Below, one piece after another: positions 31,344-40,441 of a stretch of 64,000 bases of DNA (the first letter of the stretch is position 1; every line of letters begins with the position of its first letter). The notes under the pieces are model-generated. The model was not told where the DNA came from. It saw only the letters and a list, made by a program, of their open reading frames with translations, and did not search any database. The stretch is from positions 2,147,141-2,211,140 of the forward strand of contig NZ_LUAX01000001.1 of NCBI RefSeq assembly GCF_001695575.1, read 5' to 3'. Both the position numbers and the translations under genes were made by a program. Source of the DNA: Vibrio europaeus (GTDB lineage: Bacteria; Pseudomonadota; Gammaproteobacteria; Enterobacterales; Vibrionaceae).

Positions 31344-31814
31344 CTAGCTAATTGGTTCGCCCAACACCCTTAATAGTATGACTTGTTGTGAAGATTGCCG
31401 CTCTAATTTCGCGGATAATCGTTTTGCGAGGAAAATGCCTGCTGTGGTTGCGAGCGCAGAGAACAAAATAACCAGCCCTTCACCTAGCGAAAGGAGTGGT
31501 GCCAACCACCACTGAGCAACCAATGCGCCCACTATCATGGCAAACAAAGGCACCAAATAAACCACAGCGGCAGATTGCAGTAAGCTCTTTTCTGGCAGAC
31601 CAATTTCGACAACTTGGCCTGTTTTAACCAACTTTTGGGTAATCAAATGCCAGTGTAAAGATTTGTTACCTACCGCTTTAGATACAATGCCGGTACCACA
31701 GCTCTTCTGTGAAGAGCAACTACTACAACTGGTTTGCTGTTCGCAGCTCAACTCAACGTCAAAGCCTGAAGAAACAGGCTTAACGCTCGATACTGTGGCT
31801 AATGCAGTCATCAT
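31344..31814 (-). CDS. rseC: SoxR-reducing / sigma-E regulatory protein RseC
   Basis: 156 residues. The N-terminal cytoplasmic domain has a cysteine cluster (CEQQTSCSSCSSQKSCG). Two membrane helices follow (about 78-98 and 103-123). RseC is part of the system that reduces SoxR and modulates sigma-E in E. coli. It overlaps rseB by 4 bases. The start can be either Met of the MM pair. Confidence 0.92.
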   Translation of the reverse strand: MMTALATVSSVKPVSSGFDVELSCEQQTSCSSCSSQKSCGTGIVSKAVGNKSLHWHLITQKLVKTGQVVEIGLPEKSLLQSAAVVYLVPLFAMIVGALVAQWWLAPLLSLGEGLVILFSALATTAGIFLAKRLSAKLERQSSQQVILLRVLGEPIS

Positions 31815-32776
31815 TGTGTGGCACTCTCACTAGTATTAAAAGTGACAGACTGAGCGATACGCTTTGCGGTTGCTGGCGGAATATCACCAATCACAGAAAT
31901 CTCTCTGTCTCCACGAACGAAGCTGTGTAAGGTGCGGCGACCTTGACGAACAAGCTGCCCTTTGAGTGACAAGTTATCACTGTCTGAGACGTAAACCGAG
32001 AAACTGAACAGCCCATCGCTGTACATTTGGCTCTCAACCATGCGCTCCGTATTGGTCATACGATAGCGATTAAGCTCTTTCGGCTCGAACCCATTAGGGA
32101 TCCAACCCACAGTCCAGAAAGGATTAGTAATCTGGCCTTTTGGCAGCGATAGGACTTCAGGCAATTTAACCTGATTCAACCCACCAAGGATCTGACTGAT
32201 TCGATCGTTGACGCTATAAGAGATCGTTCTGTATTGCTCTAAGATCTCACCATCACGATCGACAAGATCAGCACGTAAAGGAAGCTTGCTCTTCTCGTCT
32301 ACCCAAAGAACGTAAGAGTATCGCTGACCATCTTTTGGTACGACACGTAATACCTGACAAGCTGCCCCCGCTTCACGAGCACGACCTACTTGGATAAAGT
32401 CATAAAAATCACTCAGTTGGCCTACATCAGAGTTGAGTAGCGGTATCGTCGGCGCGACCATATTACCAGACTCAATAGTAAAAGGCTCAACACCAGGTTC
32501 AATGTAGCTCACTTCGTCACCACGACGAATCACTTCGCGTATTGGACCACTAAGATAGACAAGATGAGCGAGTTGTTGTTCGTCTGCTTTGGCATGACGA
32601 TACAGCAGAGGTTCAATACTGTTTTTCTTTATCAGTATGTAAGACAGTTCGTAACTAAGTTGCTGACTGGCCTCGTTCATTTGATGCAACAAAGCCTCTG
32701 CAGCGTTGTCTTCTGCAAAGGCTATTGGTGTATTCAAACTGAACAGTGTCAGCGCACTGATCAGAAATTTTTTCAT
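31811..32776 (-). CDS. rseB: sigma-E factor regulatory protein RseB
   Basis: 321 residues. Signal peptide 1-21 (ending AFAED), then the two-part lipoprotein-carrier-like fold and C-terminal MucB domain. Marks: HLVYLSGPIREVIRRGDEVSYI and YVLWVDEKSKLPLRADLVD. It is periplasmic, binds the RseA periplasmic part, and shields it from DegS until lipopolysaccharide intermediates displace it. 4-base overlaps with both rseA and rseC show tight coupling. Confidence 0.95.
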   Translation of the reverse strand: MKKFLISALTLFSLNTPIAFAEDNAAEALLHQMNEASQQLSYELSYILIKKNSIEPLLYRHAKADEQQLAHLVYLSGPIREVIRRGDEVSYIEPGVEPFTIESGNMVAPTIPLLNSDVGQLSDFYDFIQVGRAREAGAACQVLRVVPKDGQRYSYVLWVDEKSKLPLRADLVDRDGEILEQYRTISYSVNDRISQILGGLNQVKLPEVLSLPKGQITNPFWTVGWIPNGFEPKELNRYRMTNTERMVESQMYSDGLFSFSVYVSDSDNLSLKGQLVRQGRRTLHSFVRGDREISVIGDIPPATAKRIAQSVTFNTSESATQ

Positions 32777-33387
32777 TCAACTACCGTTTCAGGATTATCG
32801 CTATACTCAATGGTTTTCTCACTGTTTAAGCGTAGTTGTAATTCGTAATCTTGTAACATCGCATTAATTCGGCGACGTTGCTCCTGAACATTAATCTCAC
32901 TTGCTGGTTGTTCAACCGAAGAGCGCGTCAAGCTTACTGGCTCTGCGCTACCAGAAAATGGAATTGTTTGGAGAACAGGCAATGTTTCTGTTTCAGGTGA
33001 AGTCGTCGCGTCTGAGCCGCCATACTGCTGAACACCTAAAATTACTGCTAAAGAAACACAGGCAGCCATCGCTACTTGACCAAATTGGTTCAACCAAGCG
33101 GGCAGTTGACGGCGTGCTTGCGAAGGCGTCGGTTGAGACTCTTGCAAGCGGCGTTCTTCCAACTGAGTTACCGTAGAGTGCGCAGGCTCATTATCGAGCG
33201 CTAACGCTACGCTTTCAGCTATATTCCACTCCGGTTTTTCCGGTGCTTCACCTCGCATCACATCACCAATTAAATGGTAACTTTGCCAAGTCTGTAGGCT
33301 ATCTTGGTCTTTCTCTAATTCAGTAATTAGAGCTTTATCAACCAACTCTCCATCCATGAGTGCTGAAAGTTTCTCTTTGTCAGCCAT
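32773..33387 (-). CDS. rseA: anti-sigma-E factor RseA
   Basis: 204 residues from the ATG at 33387 (MADKEKLSALMDGELVD). An open frame continues upstream into rpoE, but the family starts here; an ATG 12 bases upstream (MVKIMADK) is a near alternative. The N-terminal cytoplasmic domain binds sigma-E. The single membrane helix is near residues 104-121 (FGQVAMAACVSLAVILGV). The periplasmic part ends in a C-terminal stretch that RseB and DegS recognise. It begins 26 bases after the rpoE stop. Confidence 0.94.
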   Translation of the reverse strand: MADKEKLSALMDGELVDKALITELEKDQDSLQTWQSYHLIGDVMRGEAPEKPEWNIAESVALALDNEPAHSTVTQLEERRLQESQPTPSQARRQLPAWLNQFGQVAMAACVSLAVILGVQQYGGSDATTSPETETLPVLQTIPFSGSAEPVSLTRSSVEQPASEINVQEQRRRINAMLQDYELQLRLNSEKTIEYSDNPETVVE

Positions 33388-33412
33388 TATTTTCACCATT
33401 AATGTTACTGGT

Positions 33413-33991
33413 CTAGCGTTGCAGAAGGGGTTGAATTTTCTTTTCAACCGCTTCACGAGCACGGAAGATACGCGAACGTACCGTTCCTACAGGGCAATCC
33501 ATAACCGCTGCTATTTCTTCGTAGCTTAAGCCATCGAGCTCGCGCAACGTCATCGCGGTTTTTAAATCATCAGGAAGTGCTTCGATTGCACTGAAAACAA
33601 CACGTTTCAATTCATTGGACAACGTTAAGTTCTCAGGGTTCGAAATTTCTTTTAATGCACTTCCTGTTTCGTAATATTCAGCATCATCAGTATCCACATC
33701 TTGTGCAGGCGGTCTGCGCCCTTGGGCAACAAGGTGGTTTTTTGCAGTATTAACGGCAATCCGATATAACCAAGTATAGAAGGCACTTTCACCACGAAAG
33801 CTTGGTATCGCTCGGTACGCCTTTATAAATGCTTCTTGCGCTACATCGGGAACATCACCAGGATTATTCACATAGCGAGAAATAAGGTTGCAGACTTTAT
33901 TTTGGTACTTAGTGACCAACAAATTGAATGCTTGCTTATCCCCATTCTGAACTCGCTCAATTAATACTTGATCGGTCAGCTGCTCGTTCAT
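33413..33991 (-). CDS. rpoE: RNA polymerase sigma-E factor
   Basis: 192 residues. ECF sigma factor: region 2 with VTKYQNKVCNLISRYV and FRGESAFYTWLYRIAVN, and region 4 with DGLSYEEIAAVMDCPVGTVRSRIFRAREA. It controls the envelope-stress regulon and is held by RseA. The rpoE-rseA-rseB-rseC order is classic. A sigma-E-like promoter lies about 100 bases upstream. It is divergent from nadB, as in E. coli. Confidence 0.97.
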   Translation of the reverse strand: MNEQLTDQVLIERVQNGDKQAFNLLVTKYQNKVCNLISRYVNNPGDVPDVAQEAFIKAYRAIPSFRGESAFYTWLYRIAVNTAKNHLVAQGRRPPAQDVDTDDAEYYETGSALKEISNPENLTLSNELKRVVFSAIEALPDDLKTAMTLRELDGLSYEEIAAVMDCPVGTVRSRIFRAREAVEKKIQPLLQR

Positions 33992-34084
33992 TCGAGCGGG
34001 TACTCCTATCGTTATTCGCCCTTACCTTCTCAGACATGAGCATTAATTATGCAAATTGTAGTCTTGACACCACTGCTTACTTGA

Positions 34085-34120
34085 GCACTATTGTGACCTA
34101 GCAAATAAATATAAGTTCAA
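34085..34120 (-). promoter_or_regulatory. probable sigma-E promoter of rpoE (autoregulation)
   Basis: On the minus strand TGAACTT (34113-34119) and TCACA (34092-34096) are separated by 16 bases, close to the sigma-E consensus GGAACTT-N16-TCTGA/TCAAA. It is about 100 bases upstream of rpoE, which is autoregulated in relatives. The match is inexact at the -10. Confidence 0.45.
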
Positions 34121-34261
34121 AAATTATTCAAACTATTTTTGCGCAATGAAGCACCAATCTACTTCTTGTCTCAGATTGTGAGGATCAAGGTAGAGAAAAG
34201 CAATGCTATTTACGAAGAATTGCATTTATGCAAAGCCACTCTCACAGTGGTACTATAGTCA

Positions 34262-34405
34262 GTTGACTCGTTTGTTTTCAGAGTCAACGTTGCAATTCAT
34301 TGAAATATTTTAGAGCGGAATCGCTCTGCTACCGTGCCGAACCAAAACGGGTTTTCGGGATGAAAATGGCACAGGTACAAATTAACTCGGGAATTTAAAA
34401 GTTTT
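34262..34405 (+). promoter_or_regulatory. structured 5' leader before nadB
   Basis: Three hairpins lie in tandem before nadB: GTTGACTC / GAGTCAAC (34262-34288), GAGCG / CGCTC (34313-34326), and GTGCC / GGCAC (34334-34372), which encloses CCGAA / TTCGG. Just upstream a CCACT-N5-AGTGG inverted repeat (34237-34251) may be an operator. I know of no matching riboswitch. The region is part of the 414-base gap between rpoE and nadB. Confidence 0.4.
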
Positions 34406-36019
34406 ATGAACGCAAACCGTGAACATCAATGTGATGTGTTAGTGGTGGGTAGTGGCGCAGCTGGGCTCTCTTTAGCGTTACGTGTTGCAGAGTACGGAAA
34501 AGTGATCGTACTGAGTAAAGGTCCGCGTAGCGAAGGGGCCACTTACTATGCGCAAGGTGGTATCGCCGCTGTTTTCGACGAGTCGGACAGTATTGAATCT
34601 CACGTTCAAGATACCTTAGTTGCTGGTGCTGGCATCTGTGAGCAAGATACTGTCGAGTTCATTGCTAAAAATGCCAAGGAATGTGTCCAATGGCTTATCG
34701 ATGGCGGGGTCCCATTCGATCGCGAAGAAAACGACACTGATGAAGCTCCTCGCTATCACTTAACTCGCGAAGGTGGGCACAGTCATCGTCGTATTCTGCA
34801 TGCGGCTGATGCAACAGGCATGGCAATGCAAACCTCGCTGCAAGACAATGTTCATAATCACCCCAATATTACCGTTTTAGAGCGTCATAATGCGCTCGAT
34901 CTGATTACTGAAGATAAAGTCGGTGGCGACGAGAAAAAAATCGTTGGTGCCTACATCTGGAACCGTAATCAAGAGCACGTAGAAACCGTTAGGGCTAAGT
35001 TTGTTGTTCTTGCTACAGGCGGGGCTTCTAAAGTCTATCAATACACGTCAAATCCAGATGTATCTTCTGGTGATGGTATTGCTATGGCTTGGCGCGCAGG
35101 CTGCCGTGTAGCGAACCTAGAATTTAACCAGTTCCATCCGACCTGTTTGTACCATCCTGAAGCGCGTAACTTCTTACTAACTGAAGCTCTGCGAGGTGAA
35201 GGTGCCTATTTGCGTCGTCCTGATGGCTCGCGCTTTATGCCAGATTTTGATGAGCGTGAAGAACTTGCGCCACGTGATGTTGTAGCTCGCGCGATTGACT
35301 TCGAAATGAAGCGTTTAGGTGCGGATTGCATGTACCTCGATATCAGCCATAAGCCGGCTGACTTTATCGAGAAGCACTTCCCAACGATTAATATGCGTCT
35401 ACTCGATCTTGGCATCGATATGACCAAAGAACCTATCCCTGTTGTTCCGGCTGCACACTATACGTGCGGTGGCGTTATGGTTGATCAAACAGGGCAAACC
35501 GATCTATCTCAGCTTTACGCCATTGGTGAAGTGAGCTATACCGGCCTGCACGGGGCGAACCGTATGGCATCAAACTCACTATTAGAGTGTGTTGTTTACG
35601 CTTGGGCTGCAGCCAATGACATCATTGCCAACATAGAACAAGCAACGCTTCCACCAGCACTTCCGGCTTGGGATGAGAGCCAAGTTAGCTGCTCAGATGA
35701 AGAAGTCGTTATCCAACATAACTGGCACGAGTTACGTCTGTTTATGTGGGATTACATGGGTATCGTAAGAACGGATAAGCGCCTTGAGCGGGCACTACGT
35801 CGTATCCAACTGCTCCAGCAAGAAACTCACGAGTACTACAGCAACTTTAAGGTTTCCAATAACCTGCTTGAGCTGCGCAACCTACTGCAAGTTGCAGAAT
35901 TAATGGTTCGATGTGCAATGGAGCGTAAAGAAAGCCGTGGTCTGCACTACACGCTAGACTACCCAGAGCTTGCTGAAGATAGCGGTCCAACCATACTGCT
36001 ACCGGAAAAACAAAAATAG
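34406..36019 (+). CDS. nadB: L-aspartate oxidase
   Basis: 537 residues. First step of de novo NAD synthesis: oxidises L-aspartate to iminoaspartate with FAD. FAD-binding [16 protein letters not shown] is near the N-terminus. Active-site regions include [17 protein letters not shown] and the succinate-dehydrogenase-type [13 protein letters not shown]. The C-terminal helical domain has ARGLH-like [14 protein letters not shown] hairpin terminator follows directly. It is divergent from rpoE, as in E. coli. Confidence 0.97.
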   Translation: MNANREHQCDVLVVGSGAAGLSLALRVAEYGKVIVLSKGPRSEGATYYAQGGIAAVFDESDSIESHVQDTLVAGAGICEQDTVEFIAKNAKECVQWLIDGGVPFDREENDTDEAPRYHLTREGGHSHRRILHAADATGMAMQTSLQDNVHNHPNITVLERHNALDLITEDKVGGDEKKIVGAYIWNRNQEHVETVRAKFVVLATGGASKVYQYTSNPDVSSGDGIAMAWRAGCRVANLEFNQFHPTCLYHPEARNFLLTEALRGEGAYLRRPDGSRFMPDFDEREELAPRDVVARAIDFEMKRLGADCMYLDISHKPADFIEKHFPTINMRLLDLGIDMTKEPIPVVPAAHYTCGGVMVDQTGQTDLSQLYAIGEVSYTGLHGANRMASNSLLECVVYAWAAANDIIANIEQATLPPALPAWDESQVSCSDEEVVIQHNWHELRLFMWDYMGIVRTDKRLERALRRIQLLQQETHEYYSNFKVSNNLLELRNLLQVAELMVRCAMERKESRGLHYTLDYPELAEDSGPTILLPEKQK

Positions 36020-36047
36020 TAAAGGGAGCTTAATGCTCCCTTTTTAG
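36020..36047. terminator. terminator shared by nadB and ygfX
   Basis: AAAGGGAGC / GCTCCCTTTTT with a five-base TTAAT loop directly after the nadB stop. The stop codon of the convergent ygfX gene lies in the loop (36030-36032). The T-run favours the plus strand. Confidence 0.87.
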
Positions 36048-36449
36048 TATCACGACTAAATGCCGATAGTCTTCTTCAGGCATGCTATCACGCCATAAAA
36101 TGAATCGCGTCTTATCTTGGCGAGTAATAAGTAGACCAAAAGCCATACCGATAAAATTAACGCTTCGAATTCGCTCATTCCCTTGCGCGGTCTTATACGT
36201 AGACGAAGAGGTAAATTCTACTTCGCCCTGCATTGACGGCAGCAAGACGTCACCGACTAGCGCACTCTTCACAAGCATAGCTATCAAGGCTAGAGAGGCG
36301 ACGAGTGGAATAGATGATAGAACTACAATCAAAAAGACCAGCATCATAACTAAGATGCTGGTCATCGTTGCAGTATAAGAGGGGCTAAGGTAGAACCTAG
36401 CGCACTTTACTGAGGTTGTGCGCGACAATCTTATCCACCATAGACGCAT
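36030..36449 (-). CDS. YgfX-like inner-membrane protein
   Basis: Up to 139 residues. Two membrane helices lie close together (about 30-48 and 50-67), then a cytoplasmic domain (...RFILWRDSMPEEDYRHLVVIL) that resembles E. coli YgfX (CptA). YgfX was described as the toxin-like partner of sdhE/CptB that affects MreB and FtsZ; the true role is debated. The ATG at 36449 lies inside sdhE and gives a 53-base overlap. A TTG at 36428 is another possible start, as the conserved part begins only near FYLSPS. Confidence 0.75.
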   Translation of the reverse strand: MRLWWIRLSRTTSVKCARFYLSPSYTATMTSILVMMLVFLIVVLSSIPLVASLALIAMLVKSALVGDVLLPSMQGEVEFTSSSTYKTAQGNERIRSVNFIGMAFGLLITRQDKTRFILWRDSMPEEDYRHLVVILKREH

Positions 36450-36657
36450 GACCTAGATTCTCACTACGGCCATGACCCATAATCCATGTGAACAAGTCTG
36501 GATCATCACACTCTAACAAAGACACAAAGTCCTGTTGCTCATTATCTTTTAGGGCGTCAAAACATTCCTCAAAAAAAGGCATGATAACAACATCGAGTTC
36601 TAGCATTCCTCGACGACATGCCCATTTAATACGCGCTTTTTCTTCTGCGGTATACAT
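36397..36657 (-). CDS. sdhE: FAD assembly factor SdhE
   Basis: 86 residues, one helical domain. The conserved RGMLELD motif (residues 16-22) contacts the flavoprotein. SdhE promotes covalent FAD attachment to succinate dehydrogenase SdhA and fumarate reductase FrdA. It is the first gene of a pair with ygfX. A start with good family match (MYTAEEKARIKWACRRG). Confidence 0.93.
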   Translation of the reverse strand: MYTAEEKARIKWACRRGMLELDVVIMPFFEECFDALKDNEQQDFVSLLECDDPDLFTWIMGHGRSENLGHASMVDKIVAHNLSKVR

Positions 36658-36857
36658 TCTAATTCCTCACCTAATCGGTTGTTTGCGCCGAGTGTAACAA
36701 GCAATTTCGCTCACAACTAGGGCGCTAGTCACACTCCCGAGCAAGGTCATGATTTTCCATACCAAGACATGAAAAATTCGCCTACAACTCTAAAGGTTGT
36801 TTATCACTAGGATTCAGCGCTAACATACAGCTATCAAGTTTCTATTAGGTATCTATC

Positions 36858-37826
36858 ATGAACTGGCAGAAAGAGTTTGCTCCCCTACAACTAGCGTCAA
36901 GCGATGCACTTCCTCAACTTTCAGTTGCGTTACTCCCATCATGGAGTGCGATTACAATGTTTGGCGATGACAAAAAATCCTACCTTCAAGGCCAAGTGAC
37001 TTGTGACGTAGTGACATTAGATGAGCAAGACTCTACCTTTGGCGCCCACTGTGAAGCTAAAGGTAAGGTATGGAGCGCGTTTCGTCTGTTTCATCACAAC
37101 GGCGGCTACGCCATGTTTCAACCAGCCTCTATTATCGATAAAGAGCTAACCGAGCTGAAAAAGTATGCGATTTTTTCTAAGGTAGAAATCAAGCAAACAG
37201 AAGATATCGCTCTGGGACTAATGGGCGATTCTGCGACAAGCTTTATTGACTCTCTTTCATCTCAAACCGGTGATGTGCGCTCTATTGAAGGTGGCACTGC
37301 CGTTAAAATTGACCAACAGCGTTGGCTACTCTTAATGGAACAATCTAGCGCCGAGCAATTGGTCGCGACTAGCCAAGCAGAAAAAGTATCCGAAGAACTC
37401 TGGACATTGCACGATATACAAGCGGGCTTGCCACTGCTCAATGCCGAACAGCAAAATGAACACATTCCACAAGCTCTAAACATGCAAGCGCTTGGGGGAA
37501 TTAGCTTTACCAAAGGTTGTTATACAGGCCAAGAGACCGTCGCTCGTGCTAAATATCGCGGTATCAACAAGCGTGCACTGTTTATTGTTACGGGCGATGC
37601 TGAAGCGGCGATTGACGCTAACGCAGAGCTAGAGCGAGCCGTCGGTGAAAACTGGCGTAGTGCGGGCAAAATTATTGCAAGCTACCGCTACAGCGACAAT
37701 AAAGCGTTGGCATTGGTTGTCTTGCCTAACAACCTAGAAGCAGACACTAAACTACGCTTAAAAGAGCAGCCTAACAGTGAATGGACATTTGCGGCTCTGC
37801 CTTACTCGCTAGAAGATAATGACTGA
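36858..37826 (+). CDS. ygfZ: tRNA-modifying protein YgfZ, folate-dependent
   Basis: 322 residues. GcvT-like fold with the signature [17 protein letters not shown] near residue 220, whose cysteine is conserved. It binds tetrahydrofolate and helps repair or assemble iron-sulfur enzymes such as MiaB. The 8-base overlap with the following YbaK-like gene indicates one operon. It is divergent from sdhE, as in many gammaproteobacteria. Confidence 0.94.
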   Translation: MNWQKEFAPLQLASSDALPQLSVALLPSWSAITMFGDDKKSYLQGQVTCDVVTLDEQDSTFGAHCEAKGKVWSAFRLFHHNGGYAMFQPASIIDKELTELKKYAIFSKVEIKQTEDIALGLMGDSATSFIDSLSSQTGDVRSIEGGTAVKIDQQRWLLLMEQSSAEQLVATSQAEKVSEELWTLHDIQAGLPLLNAEQQNEHIPQALNMQALGGISFTKGCYTGQETVARAKYRGINKRALFIVTGDAEAAIDANAELERAVGENWRSAGKIIASYRYSDNKALALVVLPNNLEADTKLRLKEQPNSEWTFAALPYSLEDND

Positions 37827-38295
37827 TCCTATCTCAACCCACATTACGCAATATCTAGAAGCGCAGCAGATCAACTTTCGACTGCTGCCGCACCAAACTC
37901 CAGCTACAACCATAGAAGATGCGGCAAAGCAGCGAGGGATTAGACCAGAACAGATGGTTAAATCTATTGTGCTCCGTGATATGAGTAACCGCTACGCAAT
38001 TGCCTGCGCCCCCGGAAACAAGGCGGTCGACCCAAAAAAAGTCCGTGCGCTTCTAGAGTGGCGCCGGATGACCTGTGTGTCTATGGAAGAAGTGGCTAGC
38101 TTGACTGGGTACAAGATTGGCACAGTTGTCCCTTTGTTACTGCGCACGCCAATGGTGATTGTATTCGACCAACAACTTTTGGCAGAGCCTGAAGTCACGA
38201 TAAGCAGTGGCTCAAATATGGCTGGCATCGCCTTGAGTTGTGACGATCTTATTCAACTCAGCCAGCCTATTATGGGCAATATCTGCCGCGACTAA
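37819..38295 (+). CDS. YbaK/EbsC-type aminoacyl-tRNA deacylase
   Basis: 158 residues, a single YbaK domain. These proteins hydrolyse mischarged aminoacyl-tRNAs in trans. Visible: the lysine in [10 protein letters not shown] near residue 45 and the glycine-rich VPLLLR and [13 protein letters not shown] segments. Which tRNA it edits cannot be read from the sequence. It overlaps ygfZ by 8 bases and is followed by a hairpin. Confidence 0.85.
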   Translation: MTDPISTHITQYLEAQQINFRLLPHQTPATTIEDAAKQRGIRPEQMVKSIVLRDMSNRYAIACAPGNKAVDPKKVRALLEWRRMTCVSMEEVASLTGYKIGTVVPLLLRTPMVIVFDQQLLAEPEVTISSGSNMAGIALSCDDLIQLSQPIMGNICRD

Positions 38296-38297
38296 AC

Positions 38298-38325
38298 GGT
38301 TTCTACCCATTACTGGGTAGAAACC
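38298..38325 (+). terminator. hairpin after the YbaK-like gene
   Basis: A perfect 12-bp stem GGTTTCTACCCA / TGGGTAGAAACC with a TTAC loop, three bases past the stop codon. The tail AGTCTCTCTTG is only partly T-rich. Confidence 0.65.
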
Positions 38326-38450
38326 AGTCTCTCTTGTTGCAATCGATTTCATCAAACCATGACCGTTATCGCATCATTAGCCTTTTCTTAATTAAATTAT
38401 TATTCACCAATAAAGCATAAGTAGTCACAATGGTATTTTTGAAGTATGCT

Positions 38451-38648
38451 GTCTCTGTTGGTTAAAGTTCGCTCAGTTGCTTATACATGCTGAGCGACAC
38501 AACCTTTCAATGAGTTGGTATGTGGCTCGAAAGGTATGTGAATCCTTCTCCAACTAAAAAAGTGAATCCACTGATTGTTTCAGGACATCCACTTTTTGTG
38601 TAATGCATCTGTGACTATTCGCCCGCCATGAAGCGGGCTTTTTTTTTG
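38451..38648 (+). ncRNA. candidate structured small RNA
   Basis: In a 643-base gene-free stretch (38296-38938), several stems follow one another: CGCTCAG / CTGAGCG (38470-38496), ACCTTTC / GAAAGGT (38511-38537 region), AAAAAGTG / CACTTTTT (38558-38598 region). A strong terminator follows, GCCCGC / GCGGGC plus nine Ts (38621-38647). A TATGCT (38445-38450) could be a -10 but the -35 is poor. No good coding frame. I match it to no known family. Transcript start is approximate. The rest of the gap up to ytfK is AT-rich and shows nothing else. Confidence 0.45.
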
Positions 38649-38938
38649 ATAAAATTTTACAATTCTTTTACACCCACTCTGAAAGTTAAACTATTCTTAA
38701 ATGTGTCATATAACTGAGGCTTAATATTTCGCGATTGAACTCTTATACGAGTTCCGCTGTCAGAAGATAAGTGAGGTAATTATCACAATAAATTGGATAT
38801 TTATCCGTGGTTTTGTCTACAGCAACACAAATATCCAAACACACCAGTTTCATCTGCATTTTCCACCATCACAATCACAATTTTCACGGTGGGAAAAACG
38901 TATAATTTGCAGTGCTTGCTAAACATAAGGATAACTGT

Positions 38939-39145
38939 ATGAGACTGTTTAAGCGCTATACACCAGGTATGATTGCTAAACACATTAGTCGGCTATTTAA
39001 GGGAAGAATCTACATTTACGGGGTTGGTAAGTTTGAGTTTGATAATGGTAAGCTGATTTTGCCGGAGAAGGCTGAACGTAAGCACTTTCAAGCGGTAAAA
39101 GAAATTAATCAGGAAGTGATGAAACTTCGCTGCGCTTACGCATAA
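38939..39145 (+). CDS. ytfK: DUF1107 family protein YtfK
   Basis: 68 residues, exactly the length of E. coli YtfK and alike along its length (xRLFKRYTPGMIAKHI, GRIYIYGVGKFEFDNGKL). In E. coli, YtfK promotes ppGpp accumulation through SpoT during phosphate or fatty-acid starvation. Start at 38939 has AAGGA upstream; an ATG at 38912 would add nine residues. A hairpin terminator follows. It stands alone between the small-RNA candidate and convergent ubiI. Confidence 0.88.
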   Translation: MRLFKRYTPGMIAKHISRLFKGRIYIYGVGKFEFDNGKLILPEKAERKHFQAVKEINQEVMKLRCAYA

Positions 39146-39154
39146 TAGAATCAA

Positions 39155-39183
39155 GAAGGGTTGGCGATTGCCAACCCTTTGCA
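39155..39183. terminator. bidirectional terminator between ytfK and ubiI
   Basis: AAGGGTTGGC / GCCAACCCTTT with a GATT loop, between convergent genes. The T-tract is short on both strands. Confidence 0.75.
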
Positions 39184-39184
39184 T

Positions 39185-40417
39185 TTATACCGTTTGAGAT
39201 TTGTGCCTTGATTGCTGGGCTAATTGAGGTAAGTTTCCCTTCAAACCAAGCGCTCGTTTCATGATCTCATCCTTGGCTCCCGGTAACTGACCGGCAAGTT
39301 TCATTCCAATACCGCGAATGAGTTTCTTCGCTGGGTTACTTCCCTCAAAAAGATCTTTAAATCCTTGCATTGCGGCAATCATTTTGGCGGCTTCAGATTT
39401 ACGCCAACGCTCATAACTACGTAGATTACGCTTAGAGCCAATGTCTTCTCCCGCTTGCCAAAGCTGAAGCACTTCTTGGGCTAAACTTGCTGCATCCAGT
39501 AAACCAAGATTTACCCCTTGTCCCGCAAGAGGGTGAATGGTGTGCGCCGCATCGCCAACTAAAGCCACACGCTCTGCAACAAAATCACGCGCATAACGCA
39601 TCTTTAGTGGGAAGGCAAAACGCTCCCCTTCGACTTTACATAACCCCAAACGATTATCGAATTCAGCCGTCAGCGCTTTGTTGAACTCCCCTGAAGACAT
39701 ACTAACAAGTCGTTCAGCTCGGCTTGGATCAGTCGACCAGACTATCGAACTGAGATTATCTTCACCTAATGGCAAAAAGGCTAATGGTCCTTGCGGAGTA
39801 AAAATCTGCCTTGCGACGCGTTGATGCTCTTCCTTAGTTCGGATATTGGCGACAATTGCACTGTGGCCATAATCCCAATGGGTTAAAGGAATATCTTGCT
39901 GCTTACGAACCCAAGAGTTGGCCCCATCAGCACCTATCACCAGCTTAGCCGTTAATGCCTGACCGCTTTCTAACGTTAGCCAAGCTTCGCTCTCCCCTAT
40001 CGCCATCGAAGCGCATTTCTCTGGCATAAACAGAGTCACATTGCTTTGCTGCTTAACTTGCTCAAGTAACGCAAGCTGAATGACACGGTTTTCAACGATA
40101 TGGCCGAGATCCGGCTGAGCTAACTGCTGAGCTTCAAATTCGATTCGAGCAAAACTGTCTTGCTCCCACACCTCCATCGCCTGATAGGGTGCAGCTCTAC
40201 GTTGGGTAATGCCTTGCCAAGCACCTAGGTTTCTTAACACCGTTTCACTAGAACGACTCAGCGCTGACACTCGTACATCTGGCAAGTCATTGAGCTCACT
40301 CTCTGGCGCACGACTTTCAATCACAGCGATACGCAATTCAGTATCTTTAAACGCTGCTGCGAGTGCCAAACCCACCATTCCACCGCCAACGATGGCGATA
40401 TCTACACTTTGCATCAT
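39185..40417 (-). CDS. ubiI: FAD-dependent ubiquinone hydroxylase, UbiI/VisC type
   Basis: 410 residues. FAD monooxygenase: GxGxxG in IAIVGGGMVGLALA, and the FAD-ribityl site GDAAHTIHPLAGQGVNLGLLD near residue 290. The position directly after ubiH and the start MxQSVDIAIVGGG match UbiI, which performs the C5 hydroxylation in ubiquinone synthesis. The MM pair at the start leaves a one-codon uncertainty; AAGGA fits the first. The C-terminus is longer than in E. coli. Confidence 0.87.
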   Translation of the reverse strand: MMQSVDIAIVGGGMVGLALAAAFKDTELRIAVIESRAPESELNDLPDVRVSALSRSSETVLRNLGAWQGITQRRAAPYQAMEVWEQDSFARIEFEAQQLAQPDLGHIVENRVIQLALLEQVKQQSNVTLFMPEKCASMAIGESEAWLTLESGQALTAKLVIGADGANSWVRKQQDIPLTHWDYGHSAIVANIRTKEEHQRVARQIFTPQGPLAFLPLGEDNLSSIVWSTDPSRAERLVSMSSGEFNKALTAEFDNRLGLCKVEGERFAFPLKMRYARDFVAERVALVGDAAHTIHPLAGQGVNLGLLDAASLAQEVLQLWQAGEDIGSKRNLRSYERWRKSEAAKMIAAMQGFKDLFEGSNPAKKLIRGIGMKLAGQLPGAKDEIMKRALGLKGNLPQLAQQSRHKSQTV

Positions 40418-40441
40418 AGTTTTGTATCCTTTTTAGCGTCT

